DNA from: Mesorhizobium sp. J428
Lineage (GTDB): Bacteria; Pseudomonadota; Alphaproteobacteria; Rhizobiales; Rhizobiaceae
DNA length: 64,000 nucleotides
Assembly (NCBI RefSeq): GCF_024699925.1
Contig: NZ_JAJOMX010000001.1
Location: forward strand, 1,588,001-1,652,000
Reading direction: 5' to 3'
Below are positions 8,033 through 17,132 of this stretch, piece after piece (position 1 is the first letter of the stretch; each line of letters opens with the position of its first letter). The notes under the pieces were generated by a model, which worked only from the letters and a program-made list of their open reading frames with translations, ran no database searches and had not been told where the DNA came from. The translations under genes were made by a program, and so were the position numbers.

Positions 8033-10420
8033 CCAGCGGGCGAAATGGATCGTGTTGATGTTCGCCAGATAGCCCGGCCGGAACACCTTCTGGGCCGAGA
8101 TAGAGATGAGGTAGAAACTGAGCCGCAGCGCAAGCCGCCGCAGCGTGCCCGGCTTCATCACGGAAATCGCGGTGAGATGGTTCTGCACCCCGTGGTCTTC
8201 CCGCTTCTGGATCTGCTCCAGCTCCGCGAGCGGGACCGACTCGACGCTGCGTTTGTCGGTCCTCTCAAGCCGGTCGAGCGCGAAGCGTGCGAGAAAGAAA
8301 AGGATCGCGGCGATGAAGGCGAGGCCGATCAAGGCCAGAACCAGCGACGTGCCGCCGACGAGCAGGTTGCGCATGATGCCAGGCGCCGGCCCGAAGACGT
8401 ACCAGTAGATGATCCACGCGCAGGCCGCGATCAGGGCGACCAGCACGGCCGTGAAGCCGACGGAGCCCAGCGTCGCCTGGATTGCCCGGCGGACGTTGCC
8501 CGGCGGACGCTCAAGAAGGCTCTCGGCGGAGCGGAAGGCCCAGTCGAAGCCGCCGTCGGCCTTGAGCTTCTCGCGCACCTCGGCGAGCACGCCGGCGGCG
8601 CCGCGTGCATCACCCGGATGCGGCGTCTCGGCGATGCGTTCCGCGAACGCCGCGAGCTTCGCCTCGGCCCTGATGCGCTGGACGGAATGGCCGGGGGTGC
8701 CGGCGAAGACCAGCCCGGCCGTGCTGCCGAAGGAGGGAGAGATGTCGATGCTGTTCTTGGCGAAGAGCTCTTCGAGGTCGCCGCCGGCGGGAATGTCGCA
8801 GGCCCGCTCCAGGATCGGCCGCACGATCGGGCCGGCATGATGCGCGAGCGCGGCGATGACCTGCCGGCTGTCGCCGTCGCCCGAAAACTCCAGCACCACC
8901 ATGCCGAGCGGCCTGCCGGTGGCCGGATCCACCTTGCCGGTGTCGGCGACCGCGATGCTGGCGAAATGGATGATCCCGGCGGCATCCAGCGCCGCGCGCA
9001 TCTCGTCGCCCGCCGGATTGCCGAGCTTGTCGACGCTGTCGCGGACCTCGCGAAGGTCGACGCCGGGCCGGGTCGGCAGCGCCACCGTGACCAGCGACTG
9101 CGGCGTGATCCTGTCGAGGTCCTCGCGCTCGAAATCGATGCGCAGATGTTCGGGGAACGCGCCGAGGCGCGTCATCTTGCCCGCGCGGCCCGGCATGCGG
9201 CGCACGCCCTTTTTCGCGAAGATCGCCCGCAGGCATTCGCCGATCTGGACGCGCGCCACCTCGATGCCGATGCAGACATGGATGCCGTGGCCGTAGACCA
9301 TGTAGGTCTTCTTCGGACGCTCCGGATCGAACTCGTCCGGCCGCTCGACCACGTCGGGGTCGAACATGGCCGACAGCGTCGCCGGCATCACCGTCGATTT
9401 GTGCGGGATGACCTTCTCGCGCGGCGTGCCTTCGGCGATGCGCAGGTCAGCCGACGCATAGCGCCAGGGGCCGATCCAGATCGGCTTGAAGCGCATCGCC
9501 TCCAGCACCGCCTTGTCCAGCGCCTTGATGTCGCCAGCGCCGACCGCGACACGGACCGCTGTCTGCGCCTCCGGCTTCGACAGGATGACATCGAGGCAGT
9601 TGCCGCCGGCGAGCAGGTTGGTGGGTGCGAAGCCGGAGATCATGCCCAGCATGACCGAGTGGACCTCCTCCAGCTTGAGGACGCCCTGGTCGATCATCGC
9701 CACCATGCGCGAGAGCGGCGTGTCGGGCAGCGCGGTGCCTTCACGGACGGCGGCGATGGAGCGGTCGACGGCCCTGATCATCCGGTCGGCGGCGACAACG
9801 GCCAGCTCGCGCGTCACCTTGCTCGCCGTCGGGTCGGAGAAGAAGATCGACGAGAGTGCGATCGACCAGTCGGCGAACTCGTCCTCATCGTCGACGATCA
9901 TGCCGAAATATTCGCGGCAGATCTTCACCGGCACGATCTTCATCAGCCCGGCGATCGCATCGAAGCCGGGCGTGGCGCGGTCCACGATCTCGCGCGCATG
10001 CCGGGCGGCTATGGGGCGCACGCGCGCATCCACCTCGGCCGGCGGAAAGGCGCTGAGCAGCGGCTTCTTCAGCTTGCGGTAGTCGGGCCCGTCCTGCATG
10101 CCGAGGATGAAGTTGGAGCCGCCGGCCATCTCGGTCATCTCGAGGCCGTAGGGCGTGATGAACTCGCTCTCGCGCTCCAGGATCTCGCGCACGTCGGCGT
10201 CGCGGGTCACGAGAACGAACTTGCCGACGCGCACCGTCGGCCACCAGCGCCGAACGATCTTCAGCCACCAACGGGGGTCGTCGAAGATCAGGCCCTTGAA
10301 CCACTCGCCGATGCCGCCCTTCGATCGGAGCCGGCCGAGATCGAACGGCGGCATGTCGGAGACGGGTCCCTGTTCGGCCTGCGCCTTGAGCACCCCGTCG
10401 AAATATTTCGTCTTGATCAT
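8033..10420 (-). CDS. Cytochrome P450 / two-TM half of a frameshifted P450-DyP fusion
   Basis: 796 codons before the frameshift; translation would otherwise run on out of frame to 6863. Residues 1-430 are a cytochrome P450: ExxR as EAMR (307-310), heme loop YGHGIHVCIG with the Cys ligand at 383, and an I-helix SGFAPTN (262-268) that lacks the usual acid-alcohol pair and carries a Pro before the Thr. Residues 440-640 form a domain with GIIHFASIAV and VVLEFSGDGDS. Two hydrophobic segments at about 654-676 and 686-712 should anchor the protein in the inner membrane. The sequence NTIHFARW at 789-796 then repeats the 482-490 motif. No ferredoxin or reductase gene is adjacent, so a peroxide shunt fed together with the DyP domain is conceivable. 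Confidence 0.87.
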
Positions 10421-10697
10421 GGTTCGAAGCGCCCCCGCCTCAAGGATCGAAGTCCCGCATGCGCCCGGCCGTGCCGCACGAGAGGCCGGAAGGCTCCGGC
10501 CGCCGCTGACAAGGTTCGGAATGAAAGCCGGCAGCGCTTAGACTTACGAGGTTCCACTCGACATTGTCCTCGGATCGTCCGGCACGCCCAGCGTGCACGC
10601 CACTATCGATGCAAGTGAGGGCCAGTGTCTAGATGTGCCGGCCGTTTCGTCTGTGATCGATTTCATAGATCGCCGACGCAAGCAGCCGGATGGTCGG

Positions 10698-12470
10698 TCA
10701 ACCGGGCCTCGCCATCTCGAAACCGGCGATCAGGAAGTCGTTTGCCGCCCGGTCGACGAATGGAATCCACCGGACGCGCTGCACGGTGAAGTCCGGATGG
10801 CGCGTGTCGAAGATCGCGCGCTCGCGCGCGGCCTCCTCCATGCGGCCGCTGCGCGTCAGCGCGCCGATCTTCAGGAAGCGCGCATAGAAATAGCCCGGCG
10901 AGAGCGCCAGCGACCGTTCCGCCGTTTCGATCACGGCCGGCCACTGCTCCATGAGGCTGTAGGCGGCGGCGAGCTCGCCGAGGTTGTGGAAGCTGTAGAT
11001 GTCGAACGGGCTGAGCCGCTCCGCGTCGCGGAACAGCGGGATGGCCGCCGCCGGCTCGTTGAGCAGCAGCCGCGCGCTGCCCATGGCCGAGCGCGCGAAG
11101 GCAAAGCTCGGATTGATGTGCAGCGCGACCTCGAGGTGCTCGACGGCCCGGGCCGGCCGGCCGCGCATGATCTCCATCGCACCGAGATTGGCATGCGGGC
11201 GTGCATCCTGGCTGTCCATCAGCAGCGCCTTGTGGGCGAACTGCGCGACGCGCTCGAGATCCTCGCTGTCGCCGAAGCGCAGCCAGGCCCGCCAGAACCA
11301 CCACCAGGCGAGCTCGTTCAGCACCGCGCTGGAATTCGGGTCCTGGCTGTAGGCCTTGGTGAAAAGCTCCAGGGCGAGCTCGGTGTCCTGGCCGGTGCGC
11401 CGCGCCATGTGCCAGCGTCCGCGCAGCACGAGCTGCCAGGTCTCCAGCGTTTCCCACGGCACCTGGAAGGTGCGCGCCTGCTCGACGCGGTCGACCTCTT
11501 TCTCCAGGATGGCCACGATCTCGCTGCCGATCTCGTTCTGCAGCGCGAAGACGTCGTCGAGCGCCCGGTTGAAGCGGCGCGACCAGACGAGGCGCCCATT
11601 CGAGGCATCGACCAGGGCGACGGAGATGCGGATCTCGGCCGCGTTGCGGGCGAGCGTGCCGCGCACGACATAGCGCGCGCCGAGCGCATTGCCGACGAGG
11701 CGGATGTCGAGCGCGTCGTCGCGGAACTGCGCCGAGGAGCCGGTCGAGATGACCGAGATCCAGCGCACATTGGACAGGCCGCGGCCGATCTCGTCGGCGA
11801 TGCCGTCGGCGAGATAGGCAAGTTCGCGCTCTCCGTCGTGGCGGAAGGGCAGCATGGCGATCGCGGGCGGCCCCTGCGGTGTCGACAGATGCTTAAGCAG
11901 CCCGAGCGGCAGCTGGGCGGGCGCAACGTCGTCGCCCGACGCATTCACCCGGCCGGCCGCGAAGACGCGCACCGGCAGCGTGATGTTCTTGAGCGACAGC
12001 ACGCCGAGATCGGTGAACTCCGCGGCCGCCTTGTCCTTGACGTGATGCCACGTCGTCTCGGAGATCGTCAGCCCGCCATGCGGCGCGAATTCCTGGATGC
12101 GCGCGGCGATGTTGACGTCGTCGCCGTAGAGCCGGCCTTCATGCGCGATCACGTCGCCTGTGTTGATGCCGGCGCGGAACGGCATGCGCCGGCTCGGCGG
12201 GGCGGCCTCGTTCAGCGCCGATATCCGCTCCTGGAAGTCGAATGCCGCCAGCAGCGCTTCCACCGGATTGCCGAACTCGGCCATGATCGAGTCGCCGGCG
12301 TCGCCGAAGGTGCGGCCGCCATGCACGCCGCAGCGCTCGACGATGATGTCGCGCCTTTCCTCGAAGGCGGACAGCGCCGCCTCGTCATCCATGCCCATCA
12401 GCCGCGAGAATCCCGCCGCATCGATCGACATGATCGTTGCGAGCTGTCGGATATATCGCCGAGCAGCCAT
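10698..12470 (-). CDS. Class III adenylate/guanylate cyclase with TolB-like and TPR regions
   Basis: 590 aa from the ATG at 12470; an upstream open extension to 12665 has low-complexity, non-conserved sequence. The cyclase homology domain covers about residues 8-170: MSIDAAGFSRLM with the first metal Asp, GDAGDSIMAEF with the second, AGINTGDVI, and GDDVNIAARIQEFA with the purine and transition-state residues. A TolB/CadC-like segment follows (AIAMLPFRHDGERELAYLADGIADEI), then TPR-like helices (HANLGAMEIMRGRPARAVEHL). No membrane segment is seen, so the protein is probably cytosolic. It makes cAMP or cGMP. This architecture is common and multi-copy in rhizobia. It lies 277 bp upstream of the P450-DyP gene, same strand. 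Confidence 0.9.
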   Translation of the reverse strand: MAARRYIRQLATIMSIDAAGFSRLMGMDDEAALSAFEERRDIIVERCGVHGGRTFGDAGDSIMAEFGNPVEALLAAFDFQERISALNEAAPPSRRMPFRAGINTGDVIAHEGRLYGDDVNIAARIQEFAPHGGLTISETTWHHVKDKAAAEFTDLGVLSLKNITLPVRVFAAGRVNASGDDVAPAQLPLGLLKHLSTPQGPPAIAMLPFRHDGERELAYLADGIADEIGRGLSNVRWISVISTGSSAQFRDDALDIRLVGNALGARYVVRGTLARNAAEIRISVALVDASNGRLVWSRRFNRALDDVFALQNEIGSEIVAILEKEVDRVEQARTFQVPWETLETWQLVLRGRWHMARRTGQDTELALELFTKAYSQDPNSSAVLNELAWWWFWRAWLRFGDSEDLERVAQFAHKALLMDSQDARPHANLGAMEIMRGRPARAVEHLEVALHINPSFAFARSAMGSARLLLNEPAAAIPLFRDAERLSPFDIYSFHNLGELAAAYSLMEQWPAVIETAERSLALSPGYFYARFLKIGALTRSGRMEEAARERAIFDTRHPDFTVQRVRWIPFVDRAANDFLIAGFEMARPG

Positions 12471-12680
12471 GCTAGCAGACTTGTCCTTCTCGCCCGCGCT
12501 CGCCGGCCTGATGGCCGGCCCGGCAGCATGTTGCTTAACCCCTCGCCGCGGCACACGTGACGATGCTTCGGCCCCCTCGCCGGGTTTCAGGCTAACAGGA
12601 CGTAACGTAAACCTCCACAGCCGAGACGTTGCATCGCGGTGGAAATGGCGCCTGACCGCGTCCAAAAAGTTATCCGGACG

Positions 12681-13733
12681 TTAAGAACGCCCCTCCGATG
12701 GCCTCTCGGCGGCCGGCAATGCGATCGTCTGGAGCTCGCATACGTCCTTGCCGGCGATGGCGCCCATGACGGCCCTGGCGAGCTCGCGGCCGGCGAGACG
12801 GAAGTCTTCGTGGACAAGCTGCAGCCCGGGACGGAACCAGCGCAGCAGCCTCGACGACTGCTTGCTGACCACGTCGACCTCGCGGCCGAGCGCGAGCCCG
12901 GCGGCCTCGAGCCCCGCGACAAGCGCGAACGCCGCGCCGCCGCTGGCACAGACATATCCGTCCGGCGCGCCGGAGGTGGCCGAGATGGCGGCGACCCGGT
13001 CGCGGATCGTGTCGATGGAATCGTCGATCGACAGGTCGCCAAGCGAGGTCTCCTGCAGCCCCGCCTCCGCGAGCGCCTCCGCGAAGCCCTTGCGGGTGTG
13101 GCGATGATAGGTGAGCGCCGGCGGCGGCGGCAGAAGGGCCAGCCGGCGGCGGCCCTTGGCGACCAGGGCCTCGACCGCCATCCGACCGTAAGCCTCGTTG
13201 TCGAAATCGTGGAAGGGATGCGCCGCGCCGATATTGGTGCGGCCGTGCGCGGCGAACGGGAAGCCGTGCTCCATGAGATAGAGCACGCGCGGGTCGTTCG
13301 GCGTGGTGCGCGAGATGATGATGCCGTCCGCGGACTCGGTCTCGACCACATAGCGGATGGGGTCCATCGGATCGCGGCGGCGCGAATAGGGCGTCACGAC
13401 GAGGTGATAGGACGTGTCGGCGATGCCGTCGGAAATGCCGTAGATGATGTCGGAGACGAATCCGGTGAGATCATCCTCGGTGTCGAGTACGAGACTGATG
13501 ACGTTGGTCTTGCCGGTGCGCAGACGCACGCCGGCGCGGTTCGGTCGGTAGCCGACCTGGCGCGCCACGAGCTGGACGCGGCGGCGCGTCTCCTCGCCGA
13601 TCTCGGGCGCGTCCTTCAGCGCGCGCGAGACGGTCGTCACACCGAGCCCCATCATGAAGGCGATCGATTTCAGCGTCGCACGTCCGTCGGGCGGCTGCGC
13701 CGTTTCTGCAATGACCTTCGCCCGCCGCCCCAT
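12681..13733 (-). CDS. LacI-family transcriptional regulator of the adjacent sugar operon
   Basis: 350 aa. The N-terminal DNA-binding domain is TLKSIAFMMGLGVTTVSRAL with a hinge helix region near GYRPNRAGVRLRTG. A periplasmic-binding-protein-like sugar-sensing domain follows to the C-terminus. It is divergent from the sugar ABC operon at 13988, and both of its promoter-side sites (13783-13796 and 13954-13975) contain the same CTGTAAC/GTTACAG-type operator. It should repress both itself and the importer until a sugar or sugar derivative binds. Confidence 0.94.
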   Translation of the reverse strand: MGRRAKVIAETAQPPDGRATLKSIAFMMGLGVTTVSRALKDAPEIGEETRRRVQLVARQVGYRPNRAGVRLRTGKTNVISLVLDTEDDLTGFVSDIIYGISDGIADTSYHLVVTPYSRRRDPMDPIRYVVETESADGIIISRTTPNDPRVLYLMEHGFPFAAHGRTNIGAAHPFHDFDNEAYGRMAVEALVAKGRRRLALLPPPPALTYHRHTRKGFAEALAEAGLQETSLGDLSIDDSIDTIRDRVAAISATSGAPDGYVCASGGAAFALVAGLEAAGLALGREVDVVSKQSSRLLRWFRPGLQLVHEDFRLAGRELARAVMGAIAGKDVCELQTIALPAAERPSEGRS

Positions 13734-13782
13734 CGAATGCTCCCGCCGGTCACCGGATTCATCATATGACCGCGCAAATTAA

Positions 13783-13796
13783 CTGTAACGATACAG
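13783..13796. promoter_or_regulatory. LacI-type operator, regulator side
   Basis: CTGTAACGATACAG is a 14-bp palindrome with one mismatched central pair, 50 bp upstream of the LacI gene start. It shares CTGTAAC and ACAG with the perfect operator at 13954-13975, which supports autoregulation. Confidence 0.65.
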
Positions 13797-13953
13797 ATAT
13801 TCGCTTTCAACAAGGATATTGCGTATCGGCTTCGTGGTTCGGATTCAATCGCTTACCGCACTGCAACCAGCAATATTATGCATCGCAGCACAAGATTATG
13901 GCTCCTGACAAGGACTGACGTCTTGCTAGAGCGAATTAATTCGCCTACCGTAA

Positions 13954-13975
13954 AAATCTGTAACGTTACAGATTT
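13954..13975. promoter_or_regulatory. LacI-type operator, perfect 22-bp palindrome before the sugar operon
   Basis: The core ATCTGTAACGTTACAGAT (13956-13973) is flanked by AA and TT, giving a perfect 22-bp inverted repeat centred on the CpG typical of LacI operators. It ends 12 bp before the start codon of the binding-protein gene, just upstream of GGGAGG, so bound repressor would block initiation. Confidence 0.82.
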
Positions 13976-13987
13976 GGGAGGATCCTT

Positions 13988-15220
13988 ATGCGTTATGCCA
14001 TGCTCGCCGCAGCCCTTGCGGCATCCGTCGCCTTGCCCCACGTCGCCCAGGCGACCGACCTCGAAGTGACGCACTGGTGGACGTCGGGCGGCGAAGCCGC
14101 GGCCGTCGCCGAACTCGCGAAAGCCTTCGACGCCACCGGCAACAAATGGGTGGACGGCGCGATCGCCGGTTCCGGCGGCACCGCGCGGCCGATCATGATC
14201 AGCCGCATCACCGGCGGCGACCCGATGGGCGCGACGCAGTTCAACCACGGCCGCCAGGCGGAAGAGCTGGTGGCCGCCGGCCTGATGCGCGACCTGACGC
14301 CGATCGCCGAGAAGGAAGGCTGGAAGAATTTCATCAAGCCAACCTCGCTGCTCGATTCCTGCACCGTCGACGGCAAGATCTACTGCGTGCCGATCAATAT
14401 CCACTCGCAGCAGTGGCTCTGGCTGTCGAACAAGGCATTCGAAAAGGCCGGAGTCGCGGTGCCGAAGAACTGGGATGAGTATGTCGCCGCAGCCCCCGCC
14501 CTGGAGAAGGCCGGCATTATCCCGCTCGCGATGGGCCAGCAGCCCTGGCAGACCTCGCTCGCCTTCCAGGTTCTGGTCGTGGCGCTCGCGGGTCCCGACG
14601 GCTTCAACAAGATCTACAAGGACAAGGACGCCGAATTCGCCGCCGGAGCGGAAATGGCCAAGGTCTTCGACGCGGCCGACAAGGCGCGCGCCATGGCCGC
14701 CAAGTCGAACGTGCAGGACTGGAACCAGGCGACCAACATGGTCATCAGCGGCCAGGCCGCCGGGCAGATCATGGGCGACTGGGCGCAGGGCGAATTCCAG
14801 GTGGCCGGCCAGGTCGCCGGAAAGGACTACACCTGCCTGCCCGGCCTCGGCGTCAACGAGGTGATCCAGACGGCCGGTGATGCCTTCTACTTCCCCGTGC
14901 TGAAGGACGAGGCGAAGTCGGCCGCCCAGGACGTGCTGGCCTCGACCATGCTGTCGCCGACCACCCAGGTCGCCTTCAACCTCAAGAAGGGCTCGCTGCC
15001 GGTGCGCGGCGACGTCGACCTCGCAGCCGCCAACGACTGCATGAAGAAGGGCCTCGAGATCCTTGCCAAGGGCAACATCATCCAGTCGCCCGACCAGCTG
15101 TTCTCGGCGGACTCGCTGACGCAGGTGAACGACCTGTTCGTCGAGTTCTTCAAGGATCCGAAGATCACGGCGGCCGACGCTCAGAAGCGCTTCGCCGAGA
15201 TCGTCGCTGCCGCCGACTGA
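13988..15220 (+). CDS. Sugar ABC transporter substrate-binding protein (CUT1 family)
   Basis: 410 aa with a signal peptide (MRYAMLAAALAASVALPHVAQA, cleavage after AQA) and start ATG at 13988 behind GGGAGG. The mature part starts DLEVTHWWTSGGEAAAVAEL and contains WDEYVAAAPALEKAGIIPLA, typical of CUT1 binding proteins of the glucose/mannose group. It captures a mono- or oligosaccharide in the periplasm for the two permeases and ATPase downstream. It is the first gene of an operon that also carries a sugar isomerase and a dehydrogenase, under LacI control. The precise sugar cannot be read from sequence. Confidence 0.92.
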   Translation: MRYAMLAAALAASVALPHVAQATDLEVTHWWTSGGEAAAVAELAKAFDATGNKWVDGAIAGSGGTARPIMISRITGGDPMGATQFNHGRQAEELVAAGLMRDLTPIAEKEGWKNFIKPTSLLDSCTVDGKIYCVPINIHSQQWLWLSNKAFEKAGVAVPKNWDEYVAAAPALEKAGIIPLAMGQQPWQTSLAFQVLVVALAGPDGFNKIYKDKDAEFAAGAEMAKVFDAADKARAMAAKSNVQDWNQATNMVISGQAAGQIMGDWAQGEFQVAGQVAGKDYTCLPGLGVNEVIQTAGDAFYFPVLKDEAKSAAQDVLASTMLSPTTQVAFNLKKGSLPVRGDVDLAAANDCMKKGLEILAKGNIIQSPDQLFSADSLTQVNDLFVEFFKDPKITAADAQKRFAEIVAAAD

Positions 15221-15239
15221 GGCAGCCATCCTCCGCCGC

Positions 15240-15265
15240 GCGCCGTGGCCGAAGGGCCGCGGTGC
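15240..15265 (+). terminator. Intercistronic stem-loop after the sugar-binding-protein gene
   Basis: GCGCCGTGGCC (15240-15250), loop GAAG, GGCCGCGGTGC (15255-15265): an 11-bp RNA stem including two G-U pairs in the plus-strand transcript. It sits between the binding-protein stop and the first permease. No U-run follows, so it probably protects the 3' end of the upstream message or attenuates rather than terminating fully. Confidence 0.5.
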
Positions 15266-15297
15266 AGCGAAGCCGTCCCTGAGCGAGAGAACGCGCC

Positions 15298-16200
15298 ATG
15301 GCAGACGCAGCCGCACGCCGGCCGAACCAGCTCTTCCGCAACCTCAACGCCAAGATCGCGTCGATTCCGATGATCCTGACCGCGCTGGTGGTCTTCGTCG
15401 GCGGCTCGATCTGGACAGTCGTCTATTCCTTTACCAATTCGCGGCTCCTGCCGCGGCTCAACTTCGTCGGGCTCGACCAGTACGAGCGGCTCTGGTCGTC
15501 CAACAAATGGCAGATCGCCATCGAGAACCTGTTCATCTACGGCGTCTGCACGCTCATCCTGTCGATGGTGATCGGCTTCGTGCTCGCCGCCCTGCTCGAC
15601 CAGAAAATCCGCTTCGAGGACACGTTCCGGACGATCTTCCTCTATCCCTTCGCGCTCTCCTTCATCGTCACCGGCCTTGTCTGGCAGTGGATCCTGAATC
15701 CCGATTTCGGCGTCCAGGGCTTCGTCCGCGGCCTGGGCTGGGAGAGCTTCACCTTCGACCCGCTCTACAACCAGGACATCGTCATCTACGGCATCCTGAT
15801 CGCCGGCATCTGGCAGGGCACCGGGCTGGTCATGTGCCTGATGCTGGCCGGCCTGCGCGGCATCGACGAGGACATCTGGAAGGCCGCGCGCGTCGACGGC
15901 ATCCCGATGTGGAAGACCTACCTCTTCATCGTCATCCCGATGATGCGGCCGGTCTTCGTCACCACGCTGGTGATCGTCGCCTCCGGCATCGTGCGCGTCT
16001 ACGACCTCGTCGTGGCGCAGACGAGCGGCGGGCCGGGCATCGCTTCGGAAGTGCCGGCCAAATACGTCTATGACGCGATGTTCCTGTCGCAGAACCTCGG
16101 CCAAGGCTTCGCGGCCTCGACGATGATGCTGCTCGCGGTGATGACCGTCATCGTGCCGTGGGCCTATTTCGAGTTCGGCAGGAGGCGGCGCAATGGCTGA
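15298..16200 (+). CDS. Sugar ABC transporter permease (MalF-like)
   Basis: 300 aa with six predicted membrane segments, the first around MILTALVVFVGGSIWTVVYS. The binding-protein-dependent permease loop is visible as EDIWKAARVDGIPMWKTYLF, where the EAA-type coupling helix contacts the ATPase. The C-terminus, EFGRRRRNG, overlaps the next permease by eight bases. Together with the following permease it forms the inner-membrane channel. Confidence 0.93.
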   Translation: MADAAARRPNQLFRNLNAKIASIPMILTALVVFVGGSIWTVVYSFTNSRLLPRLNFVGLDQYERLWSSNKWQIAIENLFIYGVCTLILSMVIGFVLAALLDQKIRFEDTFRTIFLYPFALSFIVTGLVWQWILNPDFGVQGFVRGLGWESFTFDPLYNQDIVIYGILIAGIWQGTGLVMCLMLAGLRGIDEDIWKAARVDGIPMWKTYLFIVIPMMRPVFVTTLVIVASGIVRVYDLVVAQTSGGPGIASEVPAKYVYDAMFLSQNLGQGFAASTMMLLAVMTVIVPWAYFEFGRRRRNG

Positions 16201-17128
16201 CGTTCGCACCGCAACGGCCGGGCAGTTCGAGCCCGCCATCGCCTCCCGCGCAGAGCCCTACGGGCCTCGGCCGCGCCGCGCCATCTCGCGCCGCAACATC
16301 CTGATCTACGGCACGCTGGCGCTCGTCTCGCTCTACTACCTGCTGCCGCTCTGGGTGATGGTGGTGACCTCGGTGAAGGGCATGCCGGAGATCCGCACCG
16401 GCAACATCTTCGCGCCGCCGCTGGAGATCACCTTCGAGCCCTGGGTGAAGGCGTGGTCGACCGCCTGCACGGGGCTGAACTGTGACGGGCTCTCGCGAGG
16501 CTTCTGGAACTCGGTGCGCATCACCGTGCCGAGCGTCATCATCTCGATCCTGATCGCCTCGGTGAACGGCTATGCCCTCGCCAACTGGCGCTTCAAAGGA
16601 TCGGAGGTGTTCTTCACGATCCTGATCGTGGGCGCCTTCATCCCCTACCAGGTGATGCTCTACCCGATCGTCATCATCCTGCGCGAGATGGGCATCTACG
16701 GCACGCTGACGGGGCTGGTGATCGTCCACACCATCTTCGGCATGCCGATCAACACGCTGCTCTTCCGCAACTATTTCGCCTCGGTGCCCGAGGAACTGTT
16801 CAAGGCCGCCCGCGTCGACGGCGCCGGCTTCTGGGGCATCTACTTCCGCATCATGCTGCCGATGTCGCTGCCGATCTTCGTGGTGGCGATGATCATCCAG
16901 GTGACGGGCATCTGGAACGACTTCCTGTTCGGCGTCGTCTACACCAAGCCCGACGTCTACCCCATGACCGTGCAGCTCAACAACATCGTCAACTCCGTGC
17001 AGGGCGTGAAGGAGTACAACGTCAACATGGCCGCCACGCTGCTGACCGGGCTCGTGCCGCTGATCATCTACTTCATTTCCGGAAAACTGTTCGTGCGCGG
17101 CATCGCCGCCGGCGCGGTGAAAGGGTGA
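16193..17128 (+). CDS. Sugar ABC transporter permease (MalG-like)
   Basis: 311 aa. It starts inside the last codons of the preceding permease (ATGGCTGA overlap), indicating translational coupling. Six membrane segments; the first follows a basic cytoplasmic N-terminus (GPRPRRAISRRNILIYG). The coupling motif is EELFKAARVDGAGFWGIYF. It ends in FVRGIAAGAVKG, a typical MalG-like C-terminus. It is the second half of the translocation pore. Confidence 0.93.
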   Translation: MADVRTATAGQFEPAIASRAEPYGPRPRRAISRRNILIYGTLALVSLYYLLPLWVMVVTSVKGMPEIRTGNIFAPPLEITFEPWVKAWSTACTGLNCDGLSRGFWNSVRITVPSVIISILIASVNGYALANWRFKGSEVFFTILIVGAFIPYQVMLYPIVIILREMGIYGTLTGLVIVHTIFGMPINTLLFRNYFASVPEELFKAARVDGAGFWGIYFRIMLPMSLPIFVVAMIIQVTGIWNDFLFGVVYTKPDVYPMTVQLNNIVNSVQGVKEYNVNMAATLLTGLVPLIIYFISGKLFVRGIAAGAVKG

Positions 17129-17132
17129 GCGG

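Noticed and set aside
7991..10618. Long plus-strand open frame of 875 codons opposite the P450-DyP gene
   Set aside because: It is a shadow of the GC-rich minus-strand coding sequence: composition is Arg/Asp/Gly-rich, there is no domain, and the opposite strand has clear P450 motifs.
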